Below, in pieces: positions 19,457-29,200 of a stretch of DNA of 64,000 nucleotides; positions within the stretch are counted from its first letter, which is position 1, and every line of letters starts with the position of its first letter. The notes below the pieces were generated by a model, which saw only the letters and a list, made by a program, of their open reading frames with translations, did no database searches and was not told the origin of the DNA. The stretch covers positions 124,001 to 188,000 of the forward strand of contig NZ_JNZO01000014.1 of NCBI RefSeq assembly GCF_000717595.1. Direction: 5' to 3'. This DNA comes from Streptomyces flavochromogenes (GTDB lineage: Bacteria > Actinomycetota > Actinomycetes > Streptomycetales > Streptomycetaceae). The position numbers and the translations under genes were made by a program.

Positions 19457-20425
19457 ATGCCGCCCTCACTCCTGGAGCAGCTCTCCGCCGGCGCACTGGA
19501 CTGGCTGGGCGGGAACCTCGACCACTTCGACCCGTTCGCCGCGGACACCGAGGCGACGACCCCGTCGACGGCCCGGTCGGCACCACACGGAAAAGCCAAG
19601 GCCGCACTGGAGTTGGGGCTGCTCTGCCACCGTGCCGCGCGGCCGGACGGCACCGGCCCGGACCCCTTGGGCGGGGCGACCGCCCTCGTGCGGAAGCTCT
19701 GGCAGGACCCGGACTTCCCACGGCTCTTCGACCACAGTCCCGCGTACGCCTCCACGTACCGCCTGGTCTACGCCGCGCTCGCCCCCGCCGGCATCGACGA
19801 CACGCAGTGCCGGGAGGCGCTCGCGCGGCTGGACCCCGCCTTCCTGTCGCCGGGCGGGAAGTCACCGTACCGGCGGATCGAGATCCGCTACTACGCGGAC
19901 AGGGCGGGGGTCCGCCATGGCATCGAGTCGTACGCCGAGCTCCTCCCGCGGAGCCCGCTCGTCGCCCTCCGCGCAGCCGGCCCCACGGTCGCGGCGGCCG
20001 CGAAGAGCACGGTGGAGCCGCTCACCCTCCCGCAGGCGTACGCGCTGACGCACACCGCCTTCTACCTCGGGGATTTCGGCCGCACCGACCCCCGTATCGC
20101 CGGAGCGGACCTGGACCACGCGCGAGGCCTCACCCACCGGATGCTGTCCCACTGCGTCGCGCACGACCTCTGGGACCTGGCCGCGGAGCTCGTCCTCACG
20201 CAGTTCGTCCTCGGGGAGGATCCGCTCCGTACGCCCTCGGGAGCGGCGGCCGTGGAGTGCCTGGCACGCGCCCAGCGGCCCGACGGGGCGATCCCGGGAA
20301 GGTCGGCGGAGCTCATGGCCGCGCCTCGGGTCACGGCCGGTGAGTTCTTCCGGAAGGCGTACCACACGACCCTGGTGACGGCCCTCATGGCGTCGATCGT
20401 CTCGTCGGCGAGGTGCGCGTCATGA
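19457..20425 (+). CDS. DUF6895-type protein, second copy
   Basis: 322 residues, ATG at 19457, 2 bp after the radical SAM stop. It parallels the first copy along its length: LQLALLCRY becomes LELGLLCHR, YAALAPAG is shared, and HTAFYLGDFG, DPLRTPSGAAA and RPDGAIPG are near matches, so the two are paralogues about 35-40 % alike by eye. It is predicted to be all-helical with no membrane segments or recognisable active site. The two copies flanking one enzyme gene suggest a heterodimer or two distinct partners of the radical SAM protein. Its stop overlaps the MFS start (ATGA). Confidence 0.75.
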   Translation: MPPSLLEQLSAGALDWLGGNLDHFDPFAADTEATTPSTARSAPHGKAKAALELGLLCHRAARPDGTGPDPLGGATALVRKLWQDPDFPRLFDHSPAYASTYRLVYAALAPAGIDDTQCREALARLDPAFLSPGGKSPYRRIEIRYYADRAGVRHGIESYAELLPRSPLVALRAAGPTVAAAAKSTVEPLTLPQAYALTHTAFYLGDFGRTDPRIAGADLDHARGLTHRMLSHCVAHDLWDLAAELVLTQFVLGEDPLRTPSGAAAVECLARAQRPDGAIPGRSAELMAAPRVTAGEFFRKAYHTTLVTALMASIVSSARCAS

Positions 20426-21858
20426 CCTCGCGCCTCACGCTGATCAACCGCGACTACACCCGTCTCTGGTTCGGCCAGGCCGTCTCGTCCGTCGGGGACG
20501 CCGTCTTCAGCACCACGCTGGTGCTGTGGGTGGCGACCGTACTGGCCAAGGACGAGTCGTGGGCGCCGATGGCGGTCAGCGGTGTACTGATGGCGTCCAG
20601 CGTCGCCGTCCTGGTCATCGGCCCCCTCGCGGGCGTGTTCGTCGACCGCTGGGACAAGCTCGCGACGCTTCTCCGCACCGAGGTGGTACGCGGTGCGCTC
20701 GTGGTGGTGCTGACCGCCGTCTCCTTCCTGCCCACCGACGCGCTCCCGGCAGGCGTCTGGCTCGCCCTCGTCTATGGGACCGTGCTCCTGCTGCACGCGG
20801 CCGGCCAGTTCTTCTCACCGGCGCGCTTCGCGATCCTGGCGGACCTCGTGAAGGGAGACGCCGACCGCGCCCGGGCCGCCGGCATCGGTCAGGCGACAGG
20901 CGAGACGGCCTGGATCATCGGCCCTCCGCTCGCGGCGCCGCTGCTCTTCGCCGCCGGCATCCAATGGGCCCTGCTCTTCAACGCCTTGTCCTACGCCGTC
21001 TCGTACGTGGCGATCCGGTCCATCGAGGTACCCGCCCCGGCCGCGACGGCGGAAAGCGGGAAGGCCGCTCCCGACGACTCGAAGGCGGCGAGTCGGAAGC
21101 CCAGCCTCGGCCGCGAGTTCGCGGACGGCGTCCGCTTCTTCGCCCGCAGCAGGTTCCTGGTCGTGCTGCTTCTGCTCGCCGTCATCGGACAGTTCGGGCT
21201 CGGCGCGCTCAGCACCCTCAACGTCTTCTTCACCACCGACAACCTCCATGCCGACGCCCGTCTCTACGGATACATCGGCATGGCGATGGGGGTGGGCGGC
21301 ATCACGGGCGCGTTGAGCGGGGGCCGGGTCGTGCAGTGGCTCGGGGCACGCCGGAGCACCTGGATCAGCCTGCTGGTGAGCGGTGTTCTGCTGATCGCCT
21401 ACTCCCGGCAGACCACCTTCCTCGGCGGTATCGCGCTGCTCTTCGTGTTCACGGTTCCGCTGACCGTCCTCAACACCGCGATGGCACCGCTGCTGCTTGC
21501 GGCGGCGCCCCCGGACTTCCGTGGCCGGGTGATGGCCGTGTTCTATCCGGTGACGAAGCTGGCGTCGATGCTCGCCGCGGTCCTCTCCGGCTGGCTCGCC
21601 GGCTCGGTGCTCACGGATGTCGCGGGCTCGGTCGGCGGTGTGCGGTTCGGACCCATCGACACGATCTTCGCGGTGTCCGGGGTGATCGTCGTCCTGTCGG
21701 GCGTCTTCGCGTGGCTGGCCCTGCCGGGCACGGAGAAGACGGTGAAGGCCGCCGAGAAGGCCCCCGAGGAGGCCGCCGCGCTCACGGTCGACGTCTCGTC
21801 TCCGGCCGGATCCCGCGGTCACCGTCCGCCCGACCACGACCGAGGGAGACCGGAGTGA
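20422..21858 (+). CDS. MFS exporter of the RiPP operon
   Basis: 478 residues; ATG at 20422 chosen because it overlaps the preceding stop as ATGA, although an in-frame GTG lies 9 bp upstream. About 12 hydrophobic segments are visible, with the typical loop between segments 2 and 3 (LAGVFVDRWDK) and a long charged central loop (about 212-235). The closest pattern is the enterobactin/macrolide exporter-like MFS group (LWFGQAVSSVGDAVFSTTLVLWV at the N-terminus). It probably exports the mature product from the cell. Its stop overlaps the start of the oligopeptidase gene (GTGA). Substrate is inferred from operon membership. Confidence 0.85.
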   Translation: MTSRLTLINRDYTRLWFGQAVSSVGDAVFSTTLVLWVATVLAKDESWAPMAVSGVLMASSVAVLVIGPLAGVFVDRWDKLATLLRTEVVRGALVVVLTAVSFLPTDALPAGVWLALVYGTVLLLHAAGQFFSPARFAILADLVKGDADRARAAGIGQATGETAWIIGPPLAAPLLFAAGIQWALLFNALSYAVSYVAIRSIEVPAPAATAESGKAAPDDSKAASRKPSLGREFADGVRFFARSRFLVVLLLLAVIGQFGLGALSTLNVFFTTDNLHADARLYGYIGMAMGVGGITGALSGGRVVQWLGARRSTWISLLVSGVLLIAYSRQTTFLGGIALLFVFTVPLTVLNTAMAPLLLAAAPPDFRGRVMAVFYPVTKLASMLAAVLSGWLAGSVLTDVAGSVGGVRFGPIDTIFAVSGVIVVLSGVFAWLALPGTEKTVKAAEKAPEEAAALTVDVSSPAGSRGHRPPDHDRGRPE

Positions 21859-24092
21859 CCACCGACGCCCGACGGGCACGGCGCCCGTACCCGCACGCCG
21901 AGCGGCAGGACGTGGTCCAGGAACTCCACGGGGTGCGCGTCCCCGACCCGTACCGCTGGCTCGAGAACGCCGATTCCGCCGAGACGCGCCGCTGGAGCGC
22001 CGAGCAGGAGGCCCTGTACGCGGCGGAGCGGGCGGCCTTGCCCGGTCTGGAGCGGTGGGAGGCGGAGGTGTCGGCGCTCGGCGCCGGGGATCGTGTCCGG
22101 TCGCCCAAGGTCCGCGGGGGCAGGGTGTTCTGGCTGCGGCAGGAGACCGGCCAGGAACATCCGGTCCTGGTGGTGGCCGAGGCCGGGGCGGGGGCCGGGG
22201 CGAGCCGGGGCTCCGTCTCGGCTCGCGTACTGCTCGATCCCCACGCCCTCGATCCGTCCGGCCGTACCGTCCTGGACGCCTGGGAGCCCTCCGTGGAGGG
22301 CGATCTGCTGGCCTGCCAGGTGTCCCGGGACGGCACGGAGGACTCGACGCTCCGGGTGATCGACGTGGCCACCGGCGACATCGTGGACGGGCCGTTGGAC
22401 CGGGTGCGGAAGTCGTCGGTCGGCTGGCTTCCCGGCGGCGGGGCGTTCTACTACGTCCGGCGGCTGGACCCCCGGCTGAACCCCGGCGAGGAGCGCTACC
22501 ACCGAAGGGTCTGCCTCCACCGCGTCGGCACACCGGCGGACGCGGACACCGTGGTCTTCGGCGAGGGGCGGGACAAGACCCAGTTCTACAGCGTCTCCGT
22601 GACCGAGGACGGCCGCTGGCTCGGCATCACGGCCACGCTCGGCACCGGCCGTGGGACCGACGTCTACCTCGCCGATCTGTCGGCGGCGCCGCTCGACCGT
22701 CCGCTGCTCCGGCCGGTCCAGGAGGGCATGGGGGCCGCCACCCGGCTGCACGCCGTACCCGGTACGGGCCCGGCGGACCGGGTGTGGCTCCGCACCGACC
22801 GCGACGCGGCGCGCGGTCGTGTCGTCGCGTGCCGGCCGGACGAACTCCACCGGGGCCCCGACGCCTGGCACGAGGTGGTCCCCGAACGGCCGGACGCGGT
22901 CCTGACCCACCTGGTCGTGCTCTCCGGCCCCGAGCTGAAGAACCCGCTCGGCCTGGCCGCCTGGACCCGCGACACCGTGGCCGAGGTGACCCTGCACGAC
23001 CTGGTCGAGGGCCGGCAGGTGGCCACGGTGCCGCTCCCCGGCACCGGCGCGGTCGGTGACTTCTCGGCCGTGGGATCGGGCGGTCACGAGGCGTGGTTCG
23101 CGTACACGGACTTCGTCACGCCGGTACGCGTCCTCCACTTCGACGCGCGTACGCGCCGCCTGACGCGTTGGGAGCGGGACGCCCGGACGGCGGGCGATCC
23201 GGGCGATCCGGGCGGTCCCGTCGGTCCGGCGACGGGCGGTCCGGCGAACGGCCGTCCGGCGACGGGCGGCGCGATGACCCGCCAGGTCGCGTTCCCGTCG
23301 CGGGACGGGACGACGGTACGGATGTTCGTGATCTCCCCCGACGGCCGTCCGGACCGGCCGCGCCCGGCCCTTCTCACGGGGTACGGCGGCTTCGGCCGCA
23401 CGATGTCGCCCCGCTACCGTGCGCAGGTCCTGGCCTGGGTCAGGGCCGGTGGGGTGTTCGCCTGGGCAGGTCTTCGCGGCGGCGGCGAGGAGGGCGAGGC
23501 GTGGCACCGGGCCGGGAGCGGAGCGCACAAGCAGAACACCTTCGACGACTTCGCCGCGGCGGCCGACCGGCTCGTCGAGGCGGGCTGGACCGAGCCCGGC
23601 CGGATCGCGATCATGGGCGGCTCCAACGGCGGGCTGCTCGTCGGGGCGGCCCTCACCCAGGAGCCGGGGAAGTACGCCGCCGTGGTGTGCTCGTCCCCGC
23701 TCCTGGACATGGTCCGCTACGAACGGTCCGGCCTCGGCCCCAGCTGGACGCCGGAGTACGGCAGCGCGCAGGACCCGGCGCGCTTCCCGGTGCTGTTCGG
23801 CTACTCGCCGTACCACCGGGTCACGCCCGGGGCCGCGTACCCGGCGGTGCTGCTGACCGCCGCGGACGGCGACACGCGCACCGATCCGCTGCACGCCCGC
23901 AAGATGTGCGCCGCACTCCAGCACGCCACGTCGGGCACCGGCCCGATCCTGCTGCGGCTCGAACACGGCGTCGGCCACGGGGACCGGTCCGCGTCCCGCG
24001 CGGCGGCCCTCCAGGCGGAGTGTCTGGCGTTCCTGGCCTCCCATGTGGGCCTCCCGGCCCCGGGCTCCGCCGCGGGTCCGCCGCCGCGGTGA
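21855..24092 (+). CDS. Prolyl-oligopeptidase family (S9) serine peptidase, possible leader peptidase
   Basis: 745 residues, GTG at 21855 overlapping the MFS stop. An N-terminal helix plus beta-propeller (to about 430) matches prolyl oligopeptidase, starting with PDPYRWLEN. The alpha/beta hydrolase part has Ser590 in MGGSNGGLLVG, Asp673 in ADGDTRTDPLHARKM and His708 in EHGVGHG. At about 450-475 there is a collagen-like Gly/Pro/Asp insert between the propeller and catalytic domain. There is no signal peptide, so it is cytosolic. Enzymes of this family cut short peptides only, and POP-type peptidases are known to process other RiPPs; a 39-residue precursor would fit through the propeller. It is the last gene of the operon, followed by a strong palindrome. 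Confidence 0.9.
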   Translation: MTTDARRARRPYPHAERQDVVQELHGVRVPDPYRWLENADSAETRRWSAEQEALYAAERAALPGLERWEAEVSALGAGDRVRSPKVRGGRVFWLRQETGQEHPVLVVAEAGAGAGASRGSVSARVLLDPHALDPSGRTVLDAWEPSVEGDLLACQVSRDGTEDSTLRVIDVATGDIVDGPLDRVRKSSVGWLPGGGAFYYVRRLDPRLNPGEERYHRRVCLHRVGTPADADTVVFGEGRDKTQFYSVSVTEDGRWLGITATLGTGRGTDVYLADLSAAPLDRPLLRPVQEGMGAATRLHAVPGTGPADRVWLRTDRDAARGRVVACRPDELHRGPDAWHEVVPERPDAVLTHLVVLSGPELKNPLGLAAWTRDTVAEVTLHDLVEGRQVATVPLPGTGAVGDFSAVGSGGHEAWFAYTDFVTPVRVLHFDARTRRLTRWERDARTAGDPGDPGGPVGPATGGPANGRPATGGAMTRQVAFPSRDGTTVRMFVISPDGRPDRPRPALLTGYGGFGRTMSPRYRAQVLAWVRAGGVFAWAGLRGGGEEGEAWHRAGSGAHKQNTFDDFAAAADRLVEAGWTEPGRIAIMGGSNGGLLVGAALTQEPGKYAAVVCSSPLLDMVRYERSGLGPSWTPEYGSAQDPARFPVLFGYSPYHRVTPGAAYPAVLLTAADGDTRTDPLHARKMCAALQHATSGTGPILLRLEHGVGHGDRSASRAAALQAECLAFLASHVGLPAPGSAAGPPPR

Positions 24093-24114
24093 CGCGCCGG
24101 CGCCGGCGCGTCAC
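24089..24114. terminator. 26-bp perfect palindrome at the end of the RiPP operon
   Basis: GTGACGCGCCGG (24089-24100) and CCGGCGCGTCAC (24103-24114) are exact inverted copies separated by 2 bp. It starts within the oligopeptidase stop codon and lies between convergent genes, so it can terminate both the operon and the SARP gene. Confidence 0.65.
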
Positions 24115-24150
24115 GGCCTCGACGCGTCGGCGCCGTCGGTCCCCGCGGCC

Positions 24151-26043
24151 CTACGTCAACACCGGCGTCCCGTACCCCGCGCCCCGTGCGTACAGCCGTA
24201 TCAGGTGCGGCATGTCGTACTGCGCCGCGTGTGCGGTGACCTCGCCGCCCGGCGACGTGACCATTCCGGCATCGATGAGTGCCTCCACCACCCTCACCGC
24301 ATGCCGCTCGTCACAGCCGAGCGCCTCCGCCGCCTCCGTCAGGCCGAACGGGCCGTCCCCCGTGCCCGCGGCCAGCCGCCCCGCGTCCCTGCCGCGCTCC
24401 TCCGGGAGCGTCTCCCAGCCGTGGGCCAGCCGCTGCCTCACGGACACGTCCCCGGCGGTCAGCTCGTCCAGGGCGCCCCTGGGGTCCGTCAGCCGGTCGG
24501 CGAACTCCCGCAGCGGGACGTGGCGGAGCACCGCCAGCCGCATCCCGCTCACCCGGACGGCGAGCGGCGACCCGCCGCACGCCCGCACGATCCGCAGCGC
24601 GGCCTCCCGGTCCGCCCGCACCCGCCGCGGGCCGACGAGCCCGGCCAGGAGTTGCACGGCCTCCGCCGTGTCCAGCGGCGGGACGGCGATCCGGTGCACC
24701 GGTGCCAGCCCGCCCAGTTGGCCGCGCGCGGTGAGCAGCACCCTGCCCTGTCCGCCGCACGGGAGCAGCGCGCGTACGGCGCGCTCCTCGGGTACGTCGT
24801 CCAGGATCACCAGCACCCGGTGCCGCGCCAGCCACTCCCGCCACGCCTCGGGGGTCGACGGTCCGGTCCGGCCCGTTCGTTCGCCGAGTTCCGCGAGTAC
24901 GGCGGACACGGGTCGGGCGCGGCCCTCCGCGTCCCTCAGGGAGACGAAGATCCGCCCCTCGGGGAACCTGCCGCCGAGGAGGTGCGCGGCCCTCACCGCC
25001 AGTGTGGTCTTCCCTGATCCCGCAGGTCCGGACAGCAGCACGACGTGGCCCGCTTCCCCCGTCTCGCCCGCGCCGAATCCGCCGCTCGCCTCGCCGCTCC
25101 CCTCGCGGCCCTCCAACAGGTCGAGGACGTCGTGGAGTTCCTCGACGTGTCCCGTGAAGTCGGCCAGGTCGGGCGGCAGCAGCACGGTCGCCCTCGGCGG
25201 GGCGGCGCCGGGTCTCCCACCCTGCGGTCCGCCGGTCGCGCCCGTCCCGGCGGCCCTGGTGTCCCCCGCAAGGATCGCCCGGTAGCGGGCGGCCATGGCG
25301 CCGCTCGGTTCCAGGCCCAACTCCCGCGCCAGCAGCTGCCGGTAGTCGTCGTACACCGCGAGCGCCTCCGGCTGTCGGCCGGAGCCGCTCAGCGCGCACA
25401 TCCAGGCGGAGCGTAGCCGTTCCCGCAGCGGGTGCCGCTCGACCAGGTCGCGCAGCCCCTCGACCACGGCCGGCGCGCCGCCCAGCGCCAGCTCCGCCTC
25501 CGCCCAGCTCTCGTACGCCGTCACATGGCGCAGCCGCAGCCGTTCGGCCTCCTCGGCCAGCGTGGGCGACTGCCGGAGGTCGTCGCCGAGCGGCGGCCCC
25601 TGCCACAGGTCGAGGGCCTGTCTCAGCAGTGGGGCGGCCGCCTGGGGCGGCCGGCCCTCGGCGGCCCGCAGCAGGGAGCGGAACCCGAGGAGGTCGAGTT
25701 CCTCCTCCGCCGCGCGCAGTACGTATCCGCCGCCGGTGTGCGTGAGCCGTGGCCGCTCCCGGGCCTCCGGGTCGTCCTGCCCGAACAGCGCACGCAGGGC
25801 GCTGACGTACACCTGGATGTTCTTGCGGGCGGTGCGAGGGGGCTCCTCCGGCCAGACCGCCTCGGTCAAGGCGTGCACGGAGACCGGAGAGTTGACGGAC
25901 GTCAGCAGCGTCGCCAGGACCATGCGCTGCTTCAACGGGCCCAACGACAGGGCCTGTTCGCCCCGGTGGACCGTGAGCGGGCCGAGGACGGAGAACCGGA
26001 GTGTGCCGGGTGAGGCAACGGACCGCGCGGACGGACTCGGCAT
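24151..26043 (-). CDS. SARP-family regulator with NB-ARC ATPase (AfsR/DnrI type)
   Basis: 630 residues, ATG at 26043 with a GGAGG ribosome site; the upstream open frame has no such site. N-terminal OmpR-type winged helix (about 8-100: FSVLGPLTVHRGE, LGPLKQRMVLATLL, RKNIQVYVSALR), bacterial transcriptional activation domain (about 105-255), then an NB-ARC/STAND ATPase with P-loop SGPAGSGKTTLA and Walker B VLVILDDVPEE. The C-terminus stops soon after a winged-helix-like arm (about 620), so the TPR region of AfsR itself is absent. SARPs activate antibiotic gene clusters by binding heptameric direct repeats. It is convergent with the RiPP operon and next to the LAL gene, so it may control either or both neighbouring clusters. 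Confidence 0.88.
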   Translation of the reverse strand: MPSPSARSVASPGTLRFSVLGPLTVHRGEQALSLGPLKQRMVLATLLTSVNSPVSVHALTEAVWPEEPPRTARKNIQVYVSALRALFGQDDPEARERPRLTHTGGGYVLRAAEEELDLLGFRSLLRAAEGRPPQAAAPLLRQALDLWQGPPLGDDLRQSPTLAEEAERLRLRHVTAYESWAEAELALGGAPAVVEGLRDLVERHPLRERLRSAWMCALSGSGRQPEALAVYDDYRQLLARELGLEPSGAMAARYRAILAGDTRAAGTGATGGPQGGRPGAAPPRATVLLPPDLADFTGHVEELHDVLDLLEGREGSGEASGGFGAGETGEAGHVVLLSGPAGSGKTTLAVRAAHLLGGRFPEGRIFVSLRDAEGRARPVSAVLAELGERTGRTGPSTPEAWREWLARHRVLVILDDVPEERAVRALLPCGGQGRVLLTARGQLGGLAPVHRIAVPPLDTAEAVQLLAGLVGPRRVRADREAALRIVRACGGSPLAVRVSGMRLAVLRHVPLREFADRLTDPRGALDELTAGDVSVRQRLAHGWETLPEERGRDAGRLAAGTGDGPFGLTEAAEALGCDERHAVRVVEALIDAGMVTSPGGEVTAHAAQYDMPHLIRLYARGAGYGTPVLT

Positions 26044-26165
26044 CGAGCGAACCTCCGTATGGTGACGGGAGTTGGTCGGTCCGCTCGATGATCCACCGCG
26101 CCGTACCTTCACACATCGGTACCGGACCCTCACACTCGCACCACCGCGGCCGGTGTCCTGGGGGA

Positions 26166-26194
26166 CCCGCCCCCATGGGGGCGGGAACGCCCCC
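26166..26194. promoter_or_regulatory. G/C palindrome and alternative hairpin between SARP and LAL genes
   Basis: CCCGCCCCCATGGGGGCGGG (26166-26185) is a perfect 20-bp palindrome. Overlapping it, GGGGGCG (26177-26183) pairs with CGCCCCC (26188-26194) around a GGAA loop. It lies 123 bp upstream of the SARP start and 78 bp after the LAL stop. It could be a terminator for the LAL gene or an operator; it shares GGGAAC followed by a C-run and CAT with the element upstream of lanM. Confidence 0.5.
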
Positions 26195-26271
26195 CCATCC
26201 CGGGTCCGCCGAGCCCCCACGTCGCCGGACCGGTGACGCGGGCGGCCGGGTGGCCGCCGTCCGGTTCCCGA

Positions 26272-29200
26272 TCAGGCCGACGGCTGCCGGGACGCGATAC
26301 CGGCCGGTCGCTCGTCCTCAGCCCGCTCCGCGGACAGCGCGCACAGCGCCGAGCGGTCCGCACACCCGGTCTTGGCCATCAGGCTCGCCATGTGCTTCTC
26401 CACCGTCCGGGGCGAGATGCACAACCGCTGGGCGATCTGCAGATTGCCCGGACGCTCCATGAGCAGCACGAACACCTCGTACTCGCGCGGTGTGACGCCG
26501 GCGGTGCGCAGTTCCGCGGGGATCCGTTCCCGGCCGCCCCGACGCTGCGGGACGCTGACGCCCGACTGCCGCAGCAGCGCCCGGCAGGCGCCGGCCACCG
26601 GCTGTACACCCGCCTCGTGGAAGTACTCCTCTGCGGTCCGCAGCCAGGCGACCGGTTCGCCCCAGGCGTCGGCGAGCGCCGCCTCCGCGACCAGCCGCAG
26701 GGCGAGATGCCAGGCCTGCGGGAACACCGCCGCCGCCCGGCCGGCCTCCTCCACCGCCCGCCGCGCGCCGAGCGGGTCGCCGTCCCGGCCGCGCAGGACC
26801 GCGTCCGCCATCCCGAGGAACAGCCGGTTCCAGGCCAGCTGTCCGCCCGGCGAGTCGAGCGCCTCCCGGTACACGTCCCGGCCTTCGCGGGGCTCCCCGT
26901 TCCCACCGGCGCCATCGCCGTCGAGGATCCGCAACAGCGGGCGGAGCCCGTACCGCCCGCTGAGATAGAAGAAGCTCGGGTGCTCCCGCTCCCAGGCGAG
27001 TGCGGCGTCGAGCTCGGCCGTGGCCCGGTGCCGGTCCTCCGCCATGAGTGCGCCGACGGCCTGACAGAGTCCTCGTTGCAGGGGTACGAGCATCGACTCC
27101 TCGCCGCCCGCCCGGCGGAACCGGACGAGGGCTCGTTCCTGTTCGCGGGCCCGCCCCTGGTGTGCGGCGAGCGTGGCGTCGACGAGGAGCAGATAGCGGT
27201 GGGCCGACAGGTTCTGGAGGCGGGCACTCGCCTCCACGGAACGATCGACGATCTCCCGCGCCCGGTCCCATCGTCCGGCGAGGACGCCCTGCATGGCGAG
27301 CAGCCCGTCGACGGTCTGGAGCACGGTCAGCGATCCGAGTTCGTGCGCCGCCGCGCGGGCTGTCTCCAGCTGCGTCGCCTCTCCGGTCCGCATGAACGCG
27401 TTGGTGCCGAGCCGCACCAGGGCCTCGGCCCGCGAGACCGCGAGCCGGTGTCTCTCGGCGACCTCCAGCATCCGCACCAGACAGGCGTCGGCCTCGTCGA
27501 ACCCGCGCTGCCGCGACAGCAGGGCGAGGAGCTGCCAGGCCTGGCAGGCCACTACGGGCCGCCCGCGCTGCTCCGCGGTGAGCGCGGCGCTTCTGGCGGA
27601 ACGTTCCGCCTCCTTCAGCCGCTCGCGACCGCCCCGGCCCCCCGGGCTCCCCGGCTCGCCCTCGCCGTCTCGGCCGTCCCGCTCCGGCAGGAGCGCCAGA
27701 TGGCCCTCGACGACCACGAGCGCGGCCTCCTGCTCCGGGCGCGGCTCGCTCCCGAGCAGGGCGCGGGCCGCCCGGATCCGGCGACGTGCCTCCTGCTGCT
27801 GCTCGGCCATCGTCGCGACCCAGGCGACCTGGGTGTGCGCCTGGGCCCGCTCCTCCGCCGCAGGGGACCCGACATGCACCGGTGCCAGGTCGTCGAGCAG
27901 CGCGGATGCCACGTCGACGCGCCCGGACTCGGCTTGCGCGATGGCCAGTTGCACCGTGACGTCGTCCCGCTCCGCGTCGGCCGCGAGGCCCCGCGCGCGG
28001 TCGAGGAGCACGGCGGCCGAGCCCGAGGCGCCGGCGTCCAGCATCTGCCGGCCGACCTGGGCGAACTGCCGGGAGGCCGCCACCCTGTCACCGGCCGCGA
28101 GCCGGAGCGTGGCCACCAACTGGCGCTGTTCCCCCGAGAGTTCGCCCGGCTGGTCACAGGAGAGCGATGCGCCGGCGGAGTCCTCGATCGCCTGGGCCGC
28201 GCGGCGGGCGAGCGCGGCCTGCTCGGCGGGCGGCAGGGACGCCCTGAGCGCGTCCGCGGTCAGGACGTGGCGGAAGGTGTAGTGGTCGTGGGCCGCACCG
28301 TCCGGGGCGATGATCCCGGCCTCGGAGGCGGACCGGAGGTGGGCGAAGAGGGCCCGGTCGTCGAGCCCGGTCACCACCCTCAGCGCCCCGACCGAGAAGC
28401 GGCCGCCGAGCGTCGCCGCGATGAGGAGCAGTTCACGCACCGGCTCGTCGAGCCGGGCAAGCCGGCGGGCCCAGCTGCGTACCGCTCCCGTGGGAACCGT
28501 CGCCTCGCCGTGATCGGCCAGGAGCCAGCCGCCGCCCGCCCTGCTCAGCCGCCCCATGTCCAGCAGGTCCGCCAGCAGCACCTCCACGAGGTACGGGTTC
28601 CCGCCCGCGCGCTGCGAGAGGTGCCGGTGCGCGGCCTGGGGCACCTCGCCCGGGGCCGCGTCCAGACACGCGTCCACCATGTGCCGTACGGCGGTCTCGT
28701 CCAGAGGCCCCAGCTCCGTCACCGATGCCGTGTTGCGCAGCTCGGCGGCGAGCGCGAGGTCCGACGCCGGTCCCGGGTCGGGCCGGAGCGTGCCGACCAG
28801 CAGGACCGGGAGGTCCGCCACGTTGTCGGCGACGTACTCGACGACCGCGATCGTCTCGGTGTCGGAGTCGTGCAGGTCCTCCAGGAGGATCACGCAGCCG
28901 CGCTCGCGTCCCAGCACGGCGAGCAGTCTGAGGAGCGCCTCGGCCAGTTCGACGAGCGAGATCGCGTAGCCGGGCGCCGTCGCGGCGGCCCGCCATTCCG
29001 GCACCAGGCCGGCCAACGCGGGCCGGTAGGGGTCGAGTTCCGGATCGTCCGGTGCGCCGGCCGCCCGGAAGCGCGAGGACAGCGCCTCGACCAGGGGACG
29101 GAACGGGACGACGAGCCCGGTGGACGTGGCGCGGCCGCGCAGCACGGGCATGTCCCGGTCGTAGGCGCGGAGAGCGCACTCGCCGGCCAGCCTGGACTTT

